Source of the DNA: JBGSMF01 sp041740315
GTDB lineage: Bacteria > Chloroflexota > Anaerolineae > Fen-1058
DNA length: 64,000 nucleotides
Direction: 5' to 3'
NCBI GenBank assembly: GCA_041740315.1
Contig: JBGSMF010000307.1
Location: forward strand, 1 to 64,000
The notes beneath the pieces were generated by a model. That model was not told the DNA's origin. It ran no database searches and saw only the letters and a program-made list of their open reading frames with translations. Every line of letters starts with the position of its first letter. Position 1 is the stretch's first letter. The position numbers and the translations under genes were made by a program. Shown one piece after another: positions 49,969 through 59,807 of the stretch.

Positions 49969-51063
49969 TCAAGGCGAGAGCGCATTTAGCAGCTTGCTGG
50001 CTGTTTGTGACCACGGCAATTCCTGGGCGCGGGCCAACCCTTGCTCTCGCAATTGGCGGCGCAGCGCCGCATCTTGCAAGACGCGCTCAATAGACTCGGC
50101 CAACTCGACCGCGTTATTCGGGTCAACCAATAGACCGGCTTTTCCAACCGCTTCAGGCAAGGCGGTCGAGTTGCTGACGACAACCGGCGCGCCGCAAGCC
50201 ATCGCTTCTACTGGCGGCAAACCAAACCCCTCATACAACGAGGGATACACCAGCACGCCAGATTGGCGATAAAGGGCCGGCAAATGTTCGGGCGAGACAA
50301 ATCCAACAATATGCACACCCAATTGTTGGGCCTGCTCGGTCAAGGTGTCGCTGCTCCAGCGTTGATGCCCAGCCCACACCATAGCGATGGCGTGGCCGAG
50401 GCGTGCCCGCAGCAATTTAAAGGCCTGCAAGACGCGCGCCAGGTTTTTGCGCGGGTGAATATTGCCCACAGCCAAGATATAGCCCGGCTGTAACGCATAG
50501 TGTTGCAGCACGGTCTGATCGCTGCCTGAGGGCCGCGCCGTAAATTCACGACCCACCCCCGGATAGATGACAACAATTTTAGGCGCAGCCGATGGATGAA
50601 AACGCACAATTTCCCGGCGAGTAAATTCAGATAATGCGATGATTCGCTCTGCCTGGCGAATGGCCATGCCGGTTAACAGCCGCATATACAAAGCGATGGA
50701 CTGTGGAAAATATTCGGGCCGCGCCCGGAAAGACATATCGTGCACCAACACGGCTCCACGCGCCGGCAGCACAGGCGGCAGAAAAAAAGTGGCAAGGTAC
50801 CAATCGGGCCTGGTCTGGCGAAGGTGTTGCGTTTGCTGCCACAAATAAAAGCGCAGCCGATGGTAACGCCCTATGCTGGCCGTGGGCAAGTGGGCTAGTT
50901 GTGGATGCCCTGAAAGCGCGCGCACTCCTTCATCTGTCGCCAACAACTCGATTTGGTGCTGCGAACAAGCTAGTTCGCACAGGCCACCCAATAGCCCCAA
51001 GAGATAGGCTTCATTGCCACCGCGCTGCCGCCCAATCTCGGTGGCGTTGATCAGGAGATGCAC
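49969..51063 (-). CDS. Family 4 glycosyltransferase
   Basis: The product is 364 residues with the two Rossmann-like halves of GT-B enzymes. The nucleotide-sugar motif is EGFGLPPVEAMACGAPVV near 280-297, with NIHPRKN near 205. An N-terminal RGGNEAY is an acceptor-side motif. It adds a sugar to a lipid-linked or secreted glycan. The start overlaps the upstream GT4 gene by 13 bases. Confidence 0.9.
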   Translation of the reverse strand: MHLLINATEIGRQRGGNEAYLLGLLGGLCELACSQHQIELLATDEGVRALSGHPQLAHLPTASIGRYHRLRFYLWQQTQHLRQTRPDWYLATFFLPPVLPARGAVLVHDMSFRARPEYFPQSIALYMRLLTGMAIRQAERIIALSEFTRREIVRFHPSAAPKIVVIYPGVGREFTARPSGSDQTVLQHYALQPGYILAVGNIHPRKNLARVLQAFKLLRARLGHAIAMVWAGHQRWSSDTLTEQAQQLGVHIVGFVSPEHLPALYRQSGVLVYPSLYEGFGLPPVEAMACGAPVVVSNSTALPEAVGKAGLLVDPNNAVELAESIERVLQDAALRRQLREQGLARAQELPWSQTASKLLNALSP

Positions 51064-52361
51064 TCGACTTGCTCCAAAGGCCCCTCGATCTGCCCCGTCA
51101 CAATTTGATAGATAGCGTGTGTTTTGCGATACACACTATCCCACGTGCGGTGCTGGTGAACCCGCTGCCGCCCCTGCTCTCCCATCGCCTGGGCGAGGGA
51201 TGGATTATCGAGCAAGCGATGAATGGCTGCGGCGATTTCTTTCACATTGCCAAACTCTACCAGCAGCCCTGTTTGTCCCTCGTCAATCACAGCCGGCACG
51301 CCGCCTGCCCGCGCGCCAATAACCGGCTTGCCACAAGCCCACGCTTCCAGATACACGATGCCAAATGAATCAATGCGCGATGGCATGACGAACACAGTCG
51401 TGGCAGCCAGCATGTCTTGCTTGAGTTGGCCGCCGACCTGGCCCAACAAGCGGATATTTGCCCGGTCGGCCTGAGGTAAAGCCTCGTAATAAGAGTCAAA
51501 TCCTCCCGCCAGCACTGGCTTGCCTGCCAACACCAACGTAGCCGACACCCCCTGCTGCCATAGCTGGCGCATCGCCTCACACACATGAAGCACGCCCTTG
51601 TCAAAAGTCAATGCACCCATAAAGGTGATTACCGGTCCCTGGATGTTTTGTTGCAAGCAGAAGCGTTGGGCGTCGCCAGTTTGTAATTTATCCGGGTCCA
51701 CTCCCATCCCCACGCTAATGATTCGATTGGGCTGCAACCCCATTCCAACCAACACCTCGCGCTCGAGAGCGGTCTGCACAACGATGGCGTGGCTCTGGCT
51801 CAGGGCGTCTAGTTGGTGGCGCATGGTGTAATTGCGCTGCACCTCCCACGCGCCAATGTGCACAAAGGGGGTGGTGACAAATGGAATGTCAAGCCGGCGA
51901 GCATAGCGGCCGGCCGCAATCAAGGGCCATTCCAGCGCAATGTTCACTCCGTGAATAATATTGGGCTTGGGAGCAAACGCTTGAATGGCGGCCTCAATGT
52001 GGGGAACGCGCGGCATCCAGGGCGACATCTGATTGAGCGCAGCCAAGGCTCCCCAAGGCAACCCTGACACCATTGGCGACAACCTTCGCATCAGGTAAAA
52101 CGACCACGGCGACAGAGGCAAATGTCCTAGCGCACAACGATGAATAGCGACGCCATTATAGCAATCTGGGCCTGGCTGCGCCTGGGGAGAACGTGGGTTC
52201 CAGAAACAATCTACCTGAGTAGCCGTTGTCGTGATTACACTCACATCATGGCCGTTTTGCGCCAGGCGTTCTGCCATCGCCTGCACATACGTTTCAGCGC
52301 CGCCGACGAAAGGATAGTAGCTGGGGGTGACGAGGAGAACCGAAAGTTTTTTATTTGTCAT
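51051..52361 (-). CDS. Family 4 glycosyltransferase
   Basis: The product is 436 residues, GT-B fold. PFVGGAETYV is near the N terminus, FMGALTFDKGVLHV near 243 and the donor motif DSFGIVYLEAWACGKPVIG near 335. It forms a pair with the GT4 gene downstream. Acceptor and sugar are unknown. ATG 52361 is the only sensible start. Confidence 0.9.
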   Translation of the reverse strand: MTNKKLSVLLVTPSYYPFVGGAETYVQAMAERLAQNGHDVSVITTTATQVDCFWNPRSPQAQPGPDCYNGVAIHRCALGHLPLSPWSFYLMRRLSPMVSGLPWGALAALNQMSPWMPRVPHIEAAIQAFAPKPNIIHGVNIALEWPLIAAGRYARRLDIPFVTTPFVHIGAWEVQRNYTMRHQLDALSQSHAIVVQTALEREVLVGMGLQPNRIISVGMGVDPDKLQTGDAQRFCLQQNIQGPVITFMGALTFDKGVLHVCEAMRQLWQQGVSATLVLAGKPVLAGGFDSYYEALPQADRANIRLLGQVGGQLKQDMLAATTVFVMPSRIDSFGIVYLEAWACGKPVIGARAGGVPAVIDEGQTGLLVEFGNVKEIAAAIHRLLDNPSLAQAMGEQGRQRVHQHRTWDSVYRKTHAIYQIVTGQIEGPLEQVECIS

Positions 52362-52445
52362 AGGGGTGCGTGAGATTGTTCGAGGCCAGGGTCATCTACT
52401 CTTGCGCTATTTGGGGTGAAATAGAACCACATTCTCGCATTACCA

Positions 52446-55094
52446 TTACCAATTTCTTTGCACGAGGGGCAAGTAGATCTGCTCGGAAGCCGGCGTGATA
52501 GTAAAGTTTTGGCTAGTGACATCCGGCGGCACGCTGACCAGGCGAGAGACAGGGGTGTAGCCACTCTTGAGTAGTGTAATGGTGTACGTGCCGCCAGCCA
52601 GGTCGCCAAGGACGTAATCGCCATGAGCATCAGTGATGGCGGTATTGCCTACGCTCTCCACTATGGTCACGCCTGCCACGGGGCTGCCAGCATCATCAGA
52701 CACGTGACCTGAAACAGAGTAAGCAAGCGGTATTCGCAACTTGACCACAAAAGCGTTATGAGCGCCGCTGCTGGGAGTAGAGTTGAACGCCAGGGTTGTG
52801 GTAGGAAAGTCCGTCGAGTCGCTGTAGCCTGTGATAAAAGCAGCGCCGCTTTTATCTACAGCAATAGCGCTGCCGTAATCGCCTCCGCTTCCTCCCAGAA
52901 AAGTAGCATACGAGAGCGAGCCGATGGAATCTAGCTGCGCCACAAATACATCGCCATTGTTAAAAGAGCCGCCATTATAGCTTTTATCAAAAGCTTTCTT
53001 GGTGGCGGGAAAATCTGCAGACAAGGTGTTGCCCGTGACATAGGCCTTGTTGTTCTCATCAACCACAAGGGAAAAGCCATATTCAGTTCCGCTTCCGCCC
53101 AAGAGAGTAGCATAGTTTACGAAAGAGCCACTGGCATCCAACTTGACAATGAACGCATCGCTCAGGCCCTTCAATCGAGTGCCATCTGTAGTAGGAAAAT
53201 CAAACGAAGCGGTCATGCCCATAACATAAGCGTTGCCTGCGCTATCTACTGCTATGGCACGCCCACTATCGGGGCCGGTGTTGCTCAGAAAGGTAGCATA
53301 GACCAGGGTCGAAGCAGCAGGATCCAGTTTCACCACAAAAGCGGCAAAAGCGCCACTAGAGGTAGCCGTAAAGGTCTTGGTAGCAGGAAAGTTGGCCGAG
53401 GCGGTGGCGCCGGTCACATAAGCGTTACCGGCCGCATCTACAGCAACGCCATTGCCCATTTCATCGCCAACCCCGCCCAAGAAGGTAGCATAGTCCAAGG
53501 CTGAACCGCTGGGATTCAGCTTGACCACAAAAACATCCATCAGGCCGCCAATCGCTGCGGCGAACGCGCCCGCTGTAGTGGGAAAATCTGTAGAGCTAGT
53601 TTTGCCGGTGATGTAAGCATGGCCGGCTTGATCTATAGCGAGGCTTTGCCCGCCCTCAGCGTCGCTCCCGCCCAAGAAGGTAGAGTATTCCAGCGCAGAA
53701 CCGGTGGGATTTAGTTTGACCACAAAAACGTCCATCAAACCGTTGTGAGTCGTAATATATGCGCCAGAGGTGATGGGGAAATCAGCCGAGTCAGTTTCGC
53801 CCGTAATGTAGGCATAGCCAACCTCATCTACAGCCAGGCTATAGCCCTTGTCCTCACCAGTCCCGCCCAAGAAGGTAGCATAATCTAAGGTTGAACCGCT
53901 GGGGTTCAGCTTGACCACAAAAACATCCATCGAGCCGCTGTGGGTGGTGGTGAATACGCCAGGTTGAGTGGGAAAATCGGGAGAGCCAGTTTCGCCAGTG
54001 ATGTAGGCGTTGCCTGCTCCATCTACAACAATGCCGCGGCCCCTATCTTCGCTACTCCCATCTAAAAAAGTGGCGTAGAGCAGTTTGGGCAAGTCATCCT
54101 GAGGGTCAATCACCTGTTGTGTGACTGGGGCAGGTTGAGCGAGGGGAGAGGCAAAGGGACTGGTGATTTCCTGGCCGCCGAGCACCGGCGCGCTTGCCCC
54201 TGCGGCTGCCAGCAGAGGCAAAACAATGTCACCTACTGCCGTGGACAATCGCAAATGATTGTTCGCTGCGCCACTCTCGCCCTCGCCCCTAGAGAGAGAA
54301 AGTGATTCCAAGCTCAGGGCAGCCGCGCCCTCTACGCGCAGCCGCACATTCGAAATATCAAAACTCGGATCGCGGACCGCAAGCTGCCAATCCCAGCGCC
54401 CATTTTCGCCGGTGATTTGCAAGTCTACACCTGGATAGAGGTCTATATAACGCACGCCACCCCACACTGGCACGTCAGTATGCCAGTCAGACGGATTGCT
54501 GCCAATGAGAAAAGACACGCGCGTATTTAGGCGATTAAAAGGCACTAGTTGGGGATGAGAATTGGCATTGGAAAAGCTCACCTTGAGATTGACGCCTCTT
54601 TGCGACGCGGCAAGGGGAGGAAAAGACTCTAGACCTAGCTCGTTTATGTTTGTTGGCGATTGTGTTTTCGGGCTTGCTCGTTCGAGCGCGGTGACCCACA
54701 CTCCATCTTCGGCCAACCATATAGAGCGGTCGCTGCCCCGCACCAAAAAGCGGGCCGTGTTGCTAAACTGCCCAACGTTTTCGATAAACATCAAGTTGCT
54801 GCCCAAGGCCACGTTGCCAGGTGAGCCAACTTGCAGCTGGGGGGTAGCTTGGGCTGTGGGCTGAGGCGGAGTTGAGGTTGGCAGTTGGCCTGCCGTGCCT
54901 GTGAGCAACTTGAGGAGGTCTGCCTGTGTCAAGGCCACCAAGATGGCAGCCAGAGCCAAGACAGCCAGCGCCATCCAGGTCCAGCGCCCGGCAGAACGCC
55001 CCAAGCGCCTGAATCGCTGGCGGATGGATGGGCGCTGCAGCGGTTGAGAACCAGAGGGTTCTGGTTTTTGCTTGCTCTTGTTTTGTGAATTCAT
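52446..55094 (-). CDS. SBBP-repeat exoprotein with membrane anchor
   Basis: The product is 882 residues. A basic cytoplasmic tail is followed by one membrane segment (about 40-58) and a Pro/Thr linker. A domain starting FIENVGQFSNTARFLVRG comes next, then seven SBBP beta-propeller repeats (about 330-760, each with YATFLGG, DxxGNAYITG and DFP). A carboxypeptidase-regulatory-like domain (about 780-870) is followed by the ending EQIYLPLVQRNW. Seven repeats would close one propeller. It is probably an outside scaffold. It is separated from the GT pair by 84 bases. Confidence 0.85.
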   Translation of the reverse strand: MNSQNKSKQKPEPSGSQPLQRPSIRQRFRRLGRSAGRWTWMALAVLALAAILVALTQADLLKLLTGTAGQLPTSTPPQPTAQATPQLQVGSPGNVALGSNLMFIENVGQFSNTARFLVRGSDRSIWLAEDGVWVTALERASPKTQSPTNINELGLESFPPLAASQRGVNLKVSFSNANSHPQLVPFNRLNTRVSFLIGSNPSDWHTDVPVWGGVRYIDLYPGVDLQITGENGRWDWQLAVRDPSFDISNVRLRVEGAAALSLESLSLSRGEGESGAANNHLRLSTAVGDIVLPLLAAAGASAPVLGGQEITSPFASPLAQPAPVTQQVIDPQDDLPKLLYATFLDGSSEDRGRGIVVDGAGNAYITGETGSPDFPTQPGVFTTTHSGSMDVFVVKLNPSGSTLDYATFLGGTGEDKGYSLAVDEVGYAYITGETDSADFPITSGAYITTHNGLMDVFVVKLNPTGSALEYSTFLGGSDAEGGQSLAIDQAGHAYITGKTSSTDFPTTAGAFAAAIGGLMDVFVVKLNPSGSALDYATFLGGVGDEMGNGVAVDAAGNAYVTGATASANFPATKTFTATSSGAFAAFVVKLDPAASTLVYATFLSNTGPDSGRAIAVDSAGNAYVMGMTASFDFPTTDGTRLKGLSDAFIVKLDASGSFVNYATLLGGSGTEYGFSLVVDENNKAYVTGNTLSADFPATKKAFDKSYNGGSFNNGDVFVAQLDSIGSLSYATFLGGSGGDYGSAIAVDKSGAAFITGYSDSTDFPTTTLAFNSTPSSGAHNAFVVKLRIPLAYSVSGHVSDDAGSPVAGVTIVESVGNTAITDAHGDYVLGDLAGGTYTITLLKSGYTPVSRLVSVPPDVTSQNFTITPASEQIYLPLVQRNW

Positions 55095-55197
55095 GATATG
55101 GTTTCCATTTCACCCAATAGCTTGGTGATTTACGGCTCAGCGCACAAGGCGCGCATTTAGGCTAGTTCCTGTTGGGAAACTCTTTCCCGACAGAAAC

Positions 55198-55268
55198 CAG
55201 GCTAACCACCAAGACACCAAGCCAAAAGAGATGCCAAGATTGTGTGCTTTTGCGCCTTGGTGGTAAGA
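55198..55268. repeat. CACCAAG inverted-repeat element
   Basis: TAACCACCAAGACACCAAG and CGCCTTGGTGGTAA are the inverted ends. It is a relative of 44309-44430. Confidence 0.55.
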
Positions 55269-55290
55269 AACGCACTATGGTTGAATAATC

Positions 55291-55414
55291 GTAACTGCTC
55301 AGCCGTTACACAGAGATTCACAGAGAACACACGGAGAAACGCAGAGAATTAGAAACAAAAATCTCTGTGAGCCTCTGCGTTTACTCGGTGCAGCTCTGTG
55401 ACCAGAGTAGTTAC
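55291..55414. repeat. 124-bp element with 8-bp target duplication
   Basis: Ends GTAACTGCTCAG and AGAGTAGTTAC are inverted, with CACAGAG/CTCTGTG arms inside. GAATAATC lies directly outside both ends (55283-55290 and 55415-55422). The outer ends equal those of 23353-23474 although the interiors are unrelated. Confidence 0.9.
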
Positions 55415-55485
55415 GAATAATCAAAATAATCTCACTCACTATTCTAGTCGTCAGAACAACGACCAATGGGTCGCTACCTGCCGGA

Positions 55486-57465
55486 CTATTTTTTTACGAT
55501 TGGCAAAAAAACCGGGTAAATCTGTTCGACGACTTTTACCGTCACCGGCACAGTGGCCGGGCTGCCAGCCACTGGGTTAGCGCCTGACAGGCCCTCAAAC
55601 ACTAGAGGCCCAAAGTCATAGGTGCCCAGCGCATAACTGGGGCTGCCGGTATGGGCCGTAACGGTCAACAGTGCCTGGGTCACCACCGTGCCCGACAAGT
55701 GGCTGAGCGTCACGCTGGGAGTAGACGTTGCAGTCCAGTTAAAGCCTTGGTCGCCCGTGTTTTTAATGGTCAAGTGAAATTCGTGGTCGCTTGGATCGCC
55801 CTGCTGGTGCAGCAAGAAAATCGTAGATGGAATAACCGACAGGCCAGGCGGGCTGAGGTAGCGCCCGGTATGGCGGGCGTCGCGGCGAAACATTGGCCAG
55901 GCCAGAGCGCCCGTGCTGGCCGGTTTCCAGGCGTAAATTGCTCCCCCGTCAGGGTTAGGGCCGGCATAGTTTTGCCCGCCACTAGCGACGACTTCCAGGC
56001 CGCCATCGCCGTTCAAATCACCCACGGCCGGCGTGCCATAGACAGAGTTGGCGGCATAAAAAGTCAGTTGGGTGGTCGGCGCCACAGTGCGCGCACAAGC
56101 CGGCTTGTTGGGGCCAACCGAAGAATAGTCGGTATAATAGGTCCCGTTGCGATTCAGAACAGCGATTTCCCAGGCATGACTGAACAGGATTTCAAAATTT
56201 CCATCGCCTGTGATGTCGGCAACAACGGGCGACGAATGAGTAATAAAAGCGTTGCCCAGCCAATCGCACACCATCGTTTCAAATAACTTGGCGCCCGTTT
56301 TGCCATCCCAGGCAAATACTTTGCTGCCCAGGTCTTGGCCGCCGGTCTCGGCCCCATCTCCAACGTTGGAAATAATAACCACGTCCAGGCCGCCATTTTT
56401 GTTCAAATCGGCCAGCGCCGGAGAAGTAAAGACGCGCCCGCTTGTGGCCCAATAGTATTTTTGCGCCAGGGCCGAGGTGACCGGAGCGCCCGGAACAAAA
56501 TTCCAAGCCGTGGTGTAATAGCCCTTGTTGGCAAGATGGGTGCCCGTGCCGATGACAATCTCCAATTTCCCATCGGCGTCAATATCGCCAACGGCAGGAG
56601 ACGAATATAGCCGCTGGTCAAACCAGCGCCGGGCCAGTTGCGCGCCATTGATGTCTAAGACGTACAGATAGCCGCCGCTGGGGTCGCCGTAGCGGTTGCC
56701 GGCCGTAATATCGGCGCCGGTAATGATTTCCAGAATGCCATCGCCGTTGAGATCGGCCACCGCCGGTGAAGACCAAATCACGTCTTCATTATAAAAGCCA
56801 TGCATACCGCAGTGGTGCTGGCCCGAGATGGCGTTCAACTCCGGCCATAGTGGGATGCCGGCGCCATTCAGCATATAGATGCATTGGTCCCAAGCGCCAA
56901 ACACGATTTCTTGGTCGCCATCGTGGTCAAGATCGGCAATGGTCGGCGATGAGAAGACAGGATCAGTGAAACCGTTAGGGGCGTGGTTGAGCCAATCTTG
57001 GGTGTCAAAAATCCACTTTTGGGCGCCTGTCTGCGCGTTGACGGCCAGCACCCCTCCATTGGCGCAGTTTTCGCTTTGAACACTCCCTAGCCCTACGACG
57101 ACCTCTGGCACACCGTCATTGTCAATATCGGCTACGGCCGGCGTCGAATGAATGGGCGCGCGAGTCTGAATGTTCCACAAGACTGTCCCCACAGCATTGA
57201 CGGCATACAGGCGGCCTCGGCAATTGGGGTTCGATTCGTCAGGCTTGCCAACAAAAATCTCTAGCTGGCCATCGCCATTTGCGTCAGCCAGTGTCAGAGA
57301 AGCTTCAGAATATACCCCCCCATTGCCCAGGGCGGCTGGAAAACCAGCCACGCTAGGCGGATTAATGTTCCAAGCAGCCTGAATTTGTGGAGGTCGCTGA
57401 AGAGGAATCAAGAGCGTAAAAATCACAAGCGTCAAAATCAGGCCAATTCGCTTCAAGCCAACCAT
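55486..57465 (-). CDS. Secreted FG-GAP/VCBS-repeat protein
   Basis: The product is 659 residues. A signal peptide ends near IQAAW (about 30). About seven FG-GAP-type repeats follow (to about 530), each with a calcium loop such as DANGDGQLEI, DIDNDGVPEV, DLDHDGDQEI and DLNGDGGLEV, as in an integrin-alpha-like propeller. A beta-sandwich segment and the ending EQIYPVFLPIVKK close it. It is likely a surface adhesion or structural protein that needs calcium. It lies within the glycan region. Confidence 0.87.
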   Translation of the reverse strand: MVGLKRIGLILTLVIFTLLIPLQRPPQIQAAWNINPPSVAGFPAALGNGGVYSEASLTLADANGDGQLEIFVGKPDESNPNCRGRLYAVNAVGTVLWNIQTRAPIHSTPAVADIDNDGVPEVVVGLGSVQSENCANGGVLAVNAQTGAQKWIFDTQDWLNHAPNGFTDPVFSSPTIADLDHDGDQEIVFGAWDQCIYMLNGAGIPLWPELNAISGQHHCGMHGFYNEDVIWSSPAVADLNGDGILEIITGADITAGNRYGDPSGGYLYVLDINGAQLARRWFDQRLYSSPAVGDIDADGKLEIVIGTGTHLANKGYYTTAWNFVPGAPVTSALAQKYYWATSGRVFTSPALADLNKNGGLDVVIISNVGDGAETGGQDLGSKVFAWDGKTGAKLFETMVCDWLGNAFITHSSPVVADITGDGNFEILFSHAWEIAVLNRNGTYYTDYSSVGPNKPACARTVAPTTQLTFYAANSVYGTPAVGDLNGDGGLEVVASGGQNYAGPNPDGGAIYAWKPASTGALAWPMFRRDARHTGRYLSPPGLSVIPSTIFLLHQQGDPSDHEFHLTIKNTGDQGFNWTATSTPSVTLSHLSGTVVTQALLTVTAHTGSPSYALGTYDFGPLVFEGLSGANPVAGSPATVPVTVKVVEQIYPVFLPIVKK

Positions 57466-57561
57466 ACCATCTCACCACCCACATCCATCTACGCCTCATC
57501 CATTACATCTGGCCCGCCGCCCAGCTGGCATAGGGATGCCAGCCTGCTCTCTAACGGGCTG

Positions 57562-58650
57562 CTAGCCCGCCGTGAAATGCTTGATGATCTGCTGCAACCT
57601 GGCGGCAACCAGTTCGGGCGACAATTCTGCCAAACGCGCCCGCTGGCGCTCTACAATACGCTGCCGCACATTCACATCTTTCACAATTACATCAATCAGC
57701 TCACCCATTATATCATAGCGTTTGCGATTGACCAATACCCCCGCCCCACCCAGGGCATAGGGCACGCCCGTGGCGTTATAAGCAATGACCGGCACATCAA
57801 AGCGCATCGCTTCGACCAGGGGAACGCAAAAGCCCTCGTGCTCGCTGAGGCACACAAATACGCTGGCCGCTCGGTAATAGCCCCCCAAGCCTTCATTCAG
57901 CCCGATTGGCCCAAGCAAGTGAACGTGCTCAAGCCCCAGCATTTGCGCCAGCAGCTCCAATTCCAGGCGGTAGCCGGGCGCATTGGCATCCGAGCCGATC
58001 AAGAACAAGCGCGAGTGGGGATTCACCAGGTGGTAATAATAGTTAAAAGCCCGGATGAGATCGTCTTGCCGCTTGTTTGGCACCAGCCGCCCAACAAAGA
58101 GCCAATTGACCCAGCCATCTTTGTAACGGGCCACAACACTGCGCCCGGCCGGGCTGTCTGCCGACGCCAACAACTCGTCAAAGTAGACAAAGTAAGGCAA
58201 CACCTCAACCTGTTTGAATCCGAGCGCAAGCATTTCTTGGCGGTTGTATTCTGAGGCGGCCAAGGCAAGGGGAGCGCCCTGGAGCAAGACCAGTTCCCGG
58301 CGGCCCTGGTCTAGCAAGTTTGCAAACTCTAGGTTATAGCCCCGCATAAACTCGGCGGGCGTCACATTGTGATAATAGGGCGCCACGCGATCTGGCAATT
58401 GCCGGACGAATTCGGTCAGCGGCGAGCCGATAGAGTAATGAAAAATCAAGCCGGTATTGGGGTCGCCGCGATAGCGGGTGTATTCCACGCCGGGGTCAGG
58501 CAAGCGCTGGTCGCGAAAGTGGGCATAGACCTGAGATTTAAAGCCCCACTGCCGCAGCAATTCCCTGATGCGAAAAGCCTGGTTGCCCAGCGCATCGCCG
58601 TAAAGGAACGCCGGCATGATTTGGTGGATAGCTCGAATCACTCTAGCCAT
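57562..58650 (-). CDS. Family 4 glycosyltransferase
   Basis: The product is 362 residues. The N terminus IRAIHQIMPAFLYGDALGNQAF, the central FVGRLVPNKRQDDLIRAF near 175 and the donor motif EGFCVPLVEAMRFDVPV near 270 are typical. ATG 58650 overlaps the preceding GT4 gene by 13 bases, and a longer frame to 58776 is rejected. It is the last gene of a six-gene coupled group. Confidence 0.88.
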   Translation of the reverse strand: MARVIRAIHQIMPAFLYGDALGNQAFRIRELLRQWGFKSQVYAHFRDQRLPDPGVEYTRYRGDPNTGLIFHYSIGSPLTEFVRQLPDRVAPYYHNVTPAEFMRGYNLEFANLLDQGRRELVLLQGAPLALAASEYNRQEMLALGFKQVEVLPYFVYFDELLASADSPAGRSVVARYKDGWVNWLFVGRLVPNKRQDDLIRAFNYYYHLVNPHSRLFLIGSDANAPGYRLELELLAQMLGLEHVHLLGPIGLNEGLGGYYRAASVFVCLSEHEGFCVPLVEAMRFDVPVIAYNATGVPYALGGAGVLVNRKRYDIMGELIDVIVKDVNVRQRIVERQRARLAELSPELVAARLQQIIKHFTAG

Positions 58651-59807
58651 TGCCGCAGCGCCCCCAGCACGCGGCGCGCCACCGCTTCCCAGGTGTAATT
58701 TTCCAGAACGTAGCGGCGGCCATGCCGGCCCATTTGGGCGCGCTCGCGCGGGTGATCTAGAAACCAATCCACACACCCGGCAAATTCATCCTCATTGCTA
58801 AAATACAGGCCGCCGTTGCTCTGTTGACAATGATAGCGCGTCACGGGGCAATCGCCATGAACCAACACCGGCGCGCCGGCCAGCCACGCTTCCATAATGA
58901 CGATTGAAAAACTTTCCATGACAGAGGGTTGGCATAACAGGGTGGCGGCCGCATAGGCATCCAACTTGGCTTGTCCTTGTTTAAAGCCAAGGAGCACCAC
59001 ATCTGGATGCGAAGGAATTTCGATAGAGCCTCTTCCCATCAGCGCCAATTTGAGGTCGCCGGGCCGCTGGCGCTTGTAGGCTGCAAAATAATCCAGTAAA
59101 AGGGGGACATTTTTAACATCATCCAGCCGGCCCGAATAGAGCAAAAATTCGCCCGGCAGGTTGTGTTGCTGACGGAAACGCGCCCCATCACCCGGCCGGT
59201 CATCTATGCCAATGCCGGCTACCACGCTGCGTGGATGGTCAATGCCAAGCTTGCGGCGCGCCAATTCCCGCTCGGGTTCTGAATTATAGATGATGCCCCA
59301 AGCCTGGTTCAACATGAGGCGGGTTGGCTCGAGCCGGGCAAAAGCTTCGTCGTGGAGGCAGGGCCAGATCACGCTGCGATGGGGATAAATGGCGGCTCCA
59401 TATTGGATGAGCGGGAAAACATAGGGCGCAAACAGAATCGCCTGATAGCGCGGTCCGTATCGCTGGATGTGGGCGTAAAGCTGCGGGCTGTGGGGGCCGC
59501 AGTTTAGCCACTCGTATTGCTCGTCAATCTCTAGCGGCTGGTTGGTCATCAACTGATAGTGCAGTTGCCGCTGCCGCTCTGCCGAGCGCACCGCCTGCAG
59601 CGGGTAGCGCCACACACGCACGCCGTTGACCTGGCAAGGGCCTGCCGGCAATTCGTTCTTCCAAGTAACGGCATCTACTGCGCACGAAGTAACAACATGA
59701 GTTTCAAGGCCGAGCGCCAGTGATGTTTCGGCAAAGCCACGAACCAGCGCTTCGGCGCCCCCCAGCACAGTCTCGCCGTAACGCGGCGCCACGCACAAAA
59801 TGCGCAT
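58638..59807 (-). CDS. Family 4 glycosyltransferase
   Basis: The product is 389 residues. GGAEALVRGFAE near 17, YSGRLDDVKNVPLLLDYF near 237 and the donor motif ESFSIVIMEAWLAGAPV near 304 are present. Its start overlaps the stop of the coiled-coil gene by one base (TGATG). Confidence 0.88.
   Translation of the reverse strand: MRILCVAPRYGETVLGGAEALVRGFAETSLALGLETHVVTSCAVDAVTWKNELPAGPCQVNGVRVWRYPLQAVRSAERQRQLHYQLMTNQPLEIDEQYEWLNCGPHSPQLYAHIQRYGPRYQAILFAPYVFPLIQYGAAIYPHRSVIWPCLHDEAFARLEPTRLMLNQAWGIIYNSEPERELARRKLGIDHPRSVVAGIGIDDRPGDGARFRQQHNLPGEFLLYSGRLDDVKNVPLLLDYFAAYKRQRPGDLKLALMGRGSIEIPSHPDVVLLGFKQGQAKLDAYAAATLLCQPSVMESFSIVIMEAWLAGAPVLVHGDCPVTRYHCQQSNGGLYFSNEDEFAGCVDWFLDHPRERAQMGRHGRRYVLENYTWEAVARRVLGALRQWLE

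Larger units (their letters stand above)
55095..55485. other. Gene-free stretch with two inserted elements
   Basis: A CTAACCACCAAGACACCAAG inverted repeat (55198-55268) and the 124-bp element at 55291-55414 take up most of it. No promoter with a clear spacing is seen for the 55094 gene. Confidence 0.55.
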
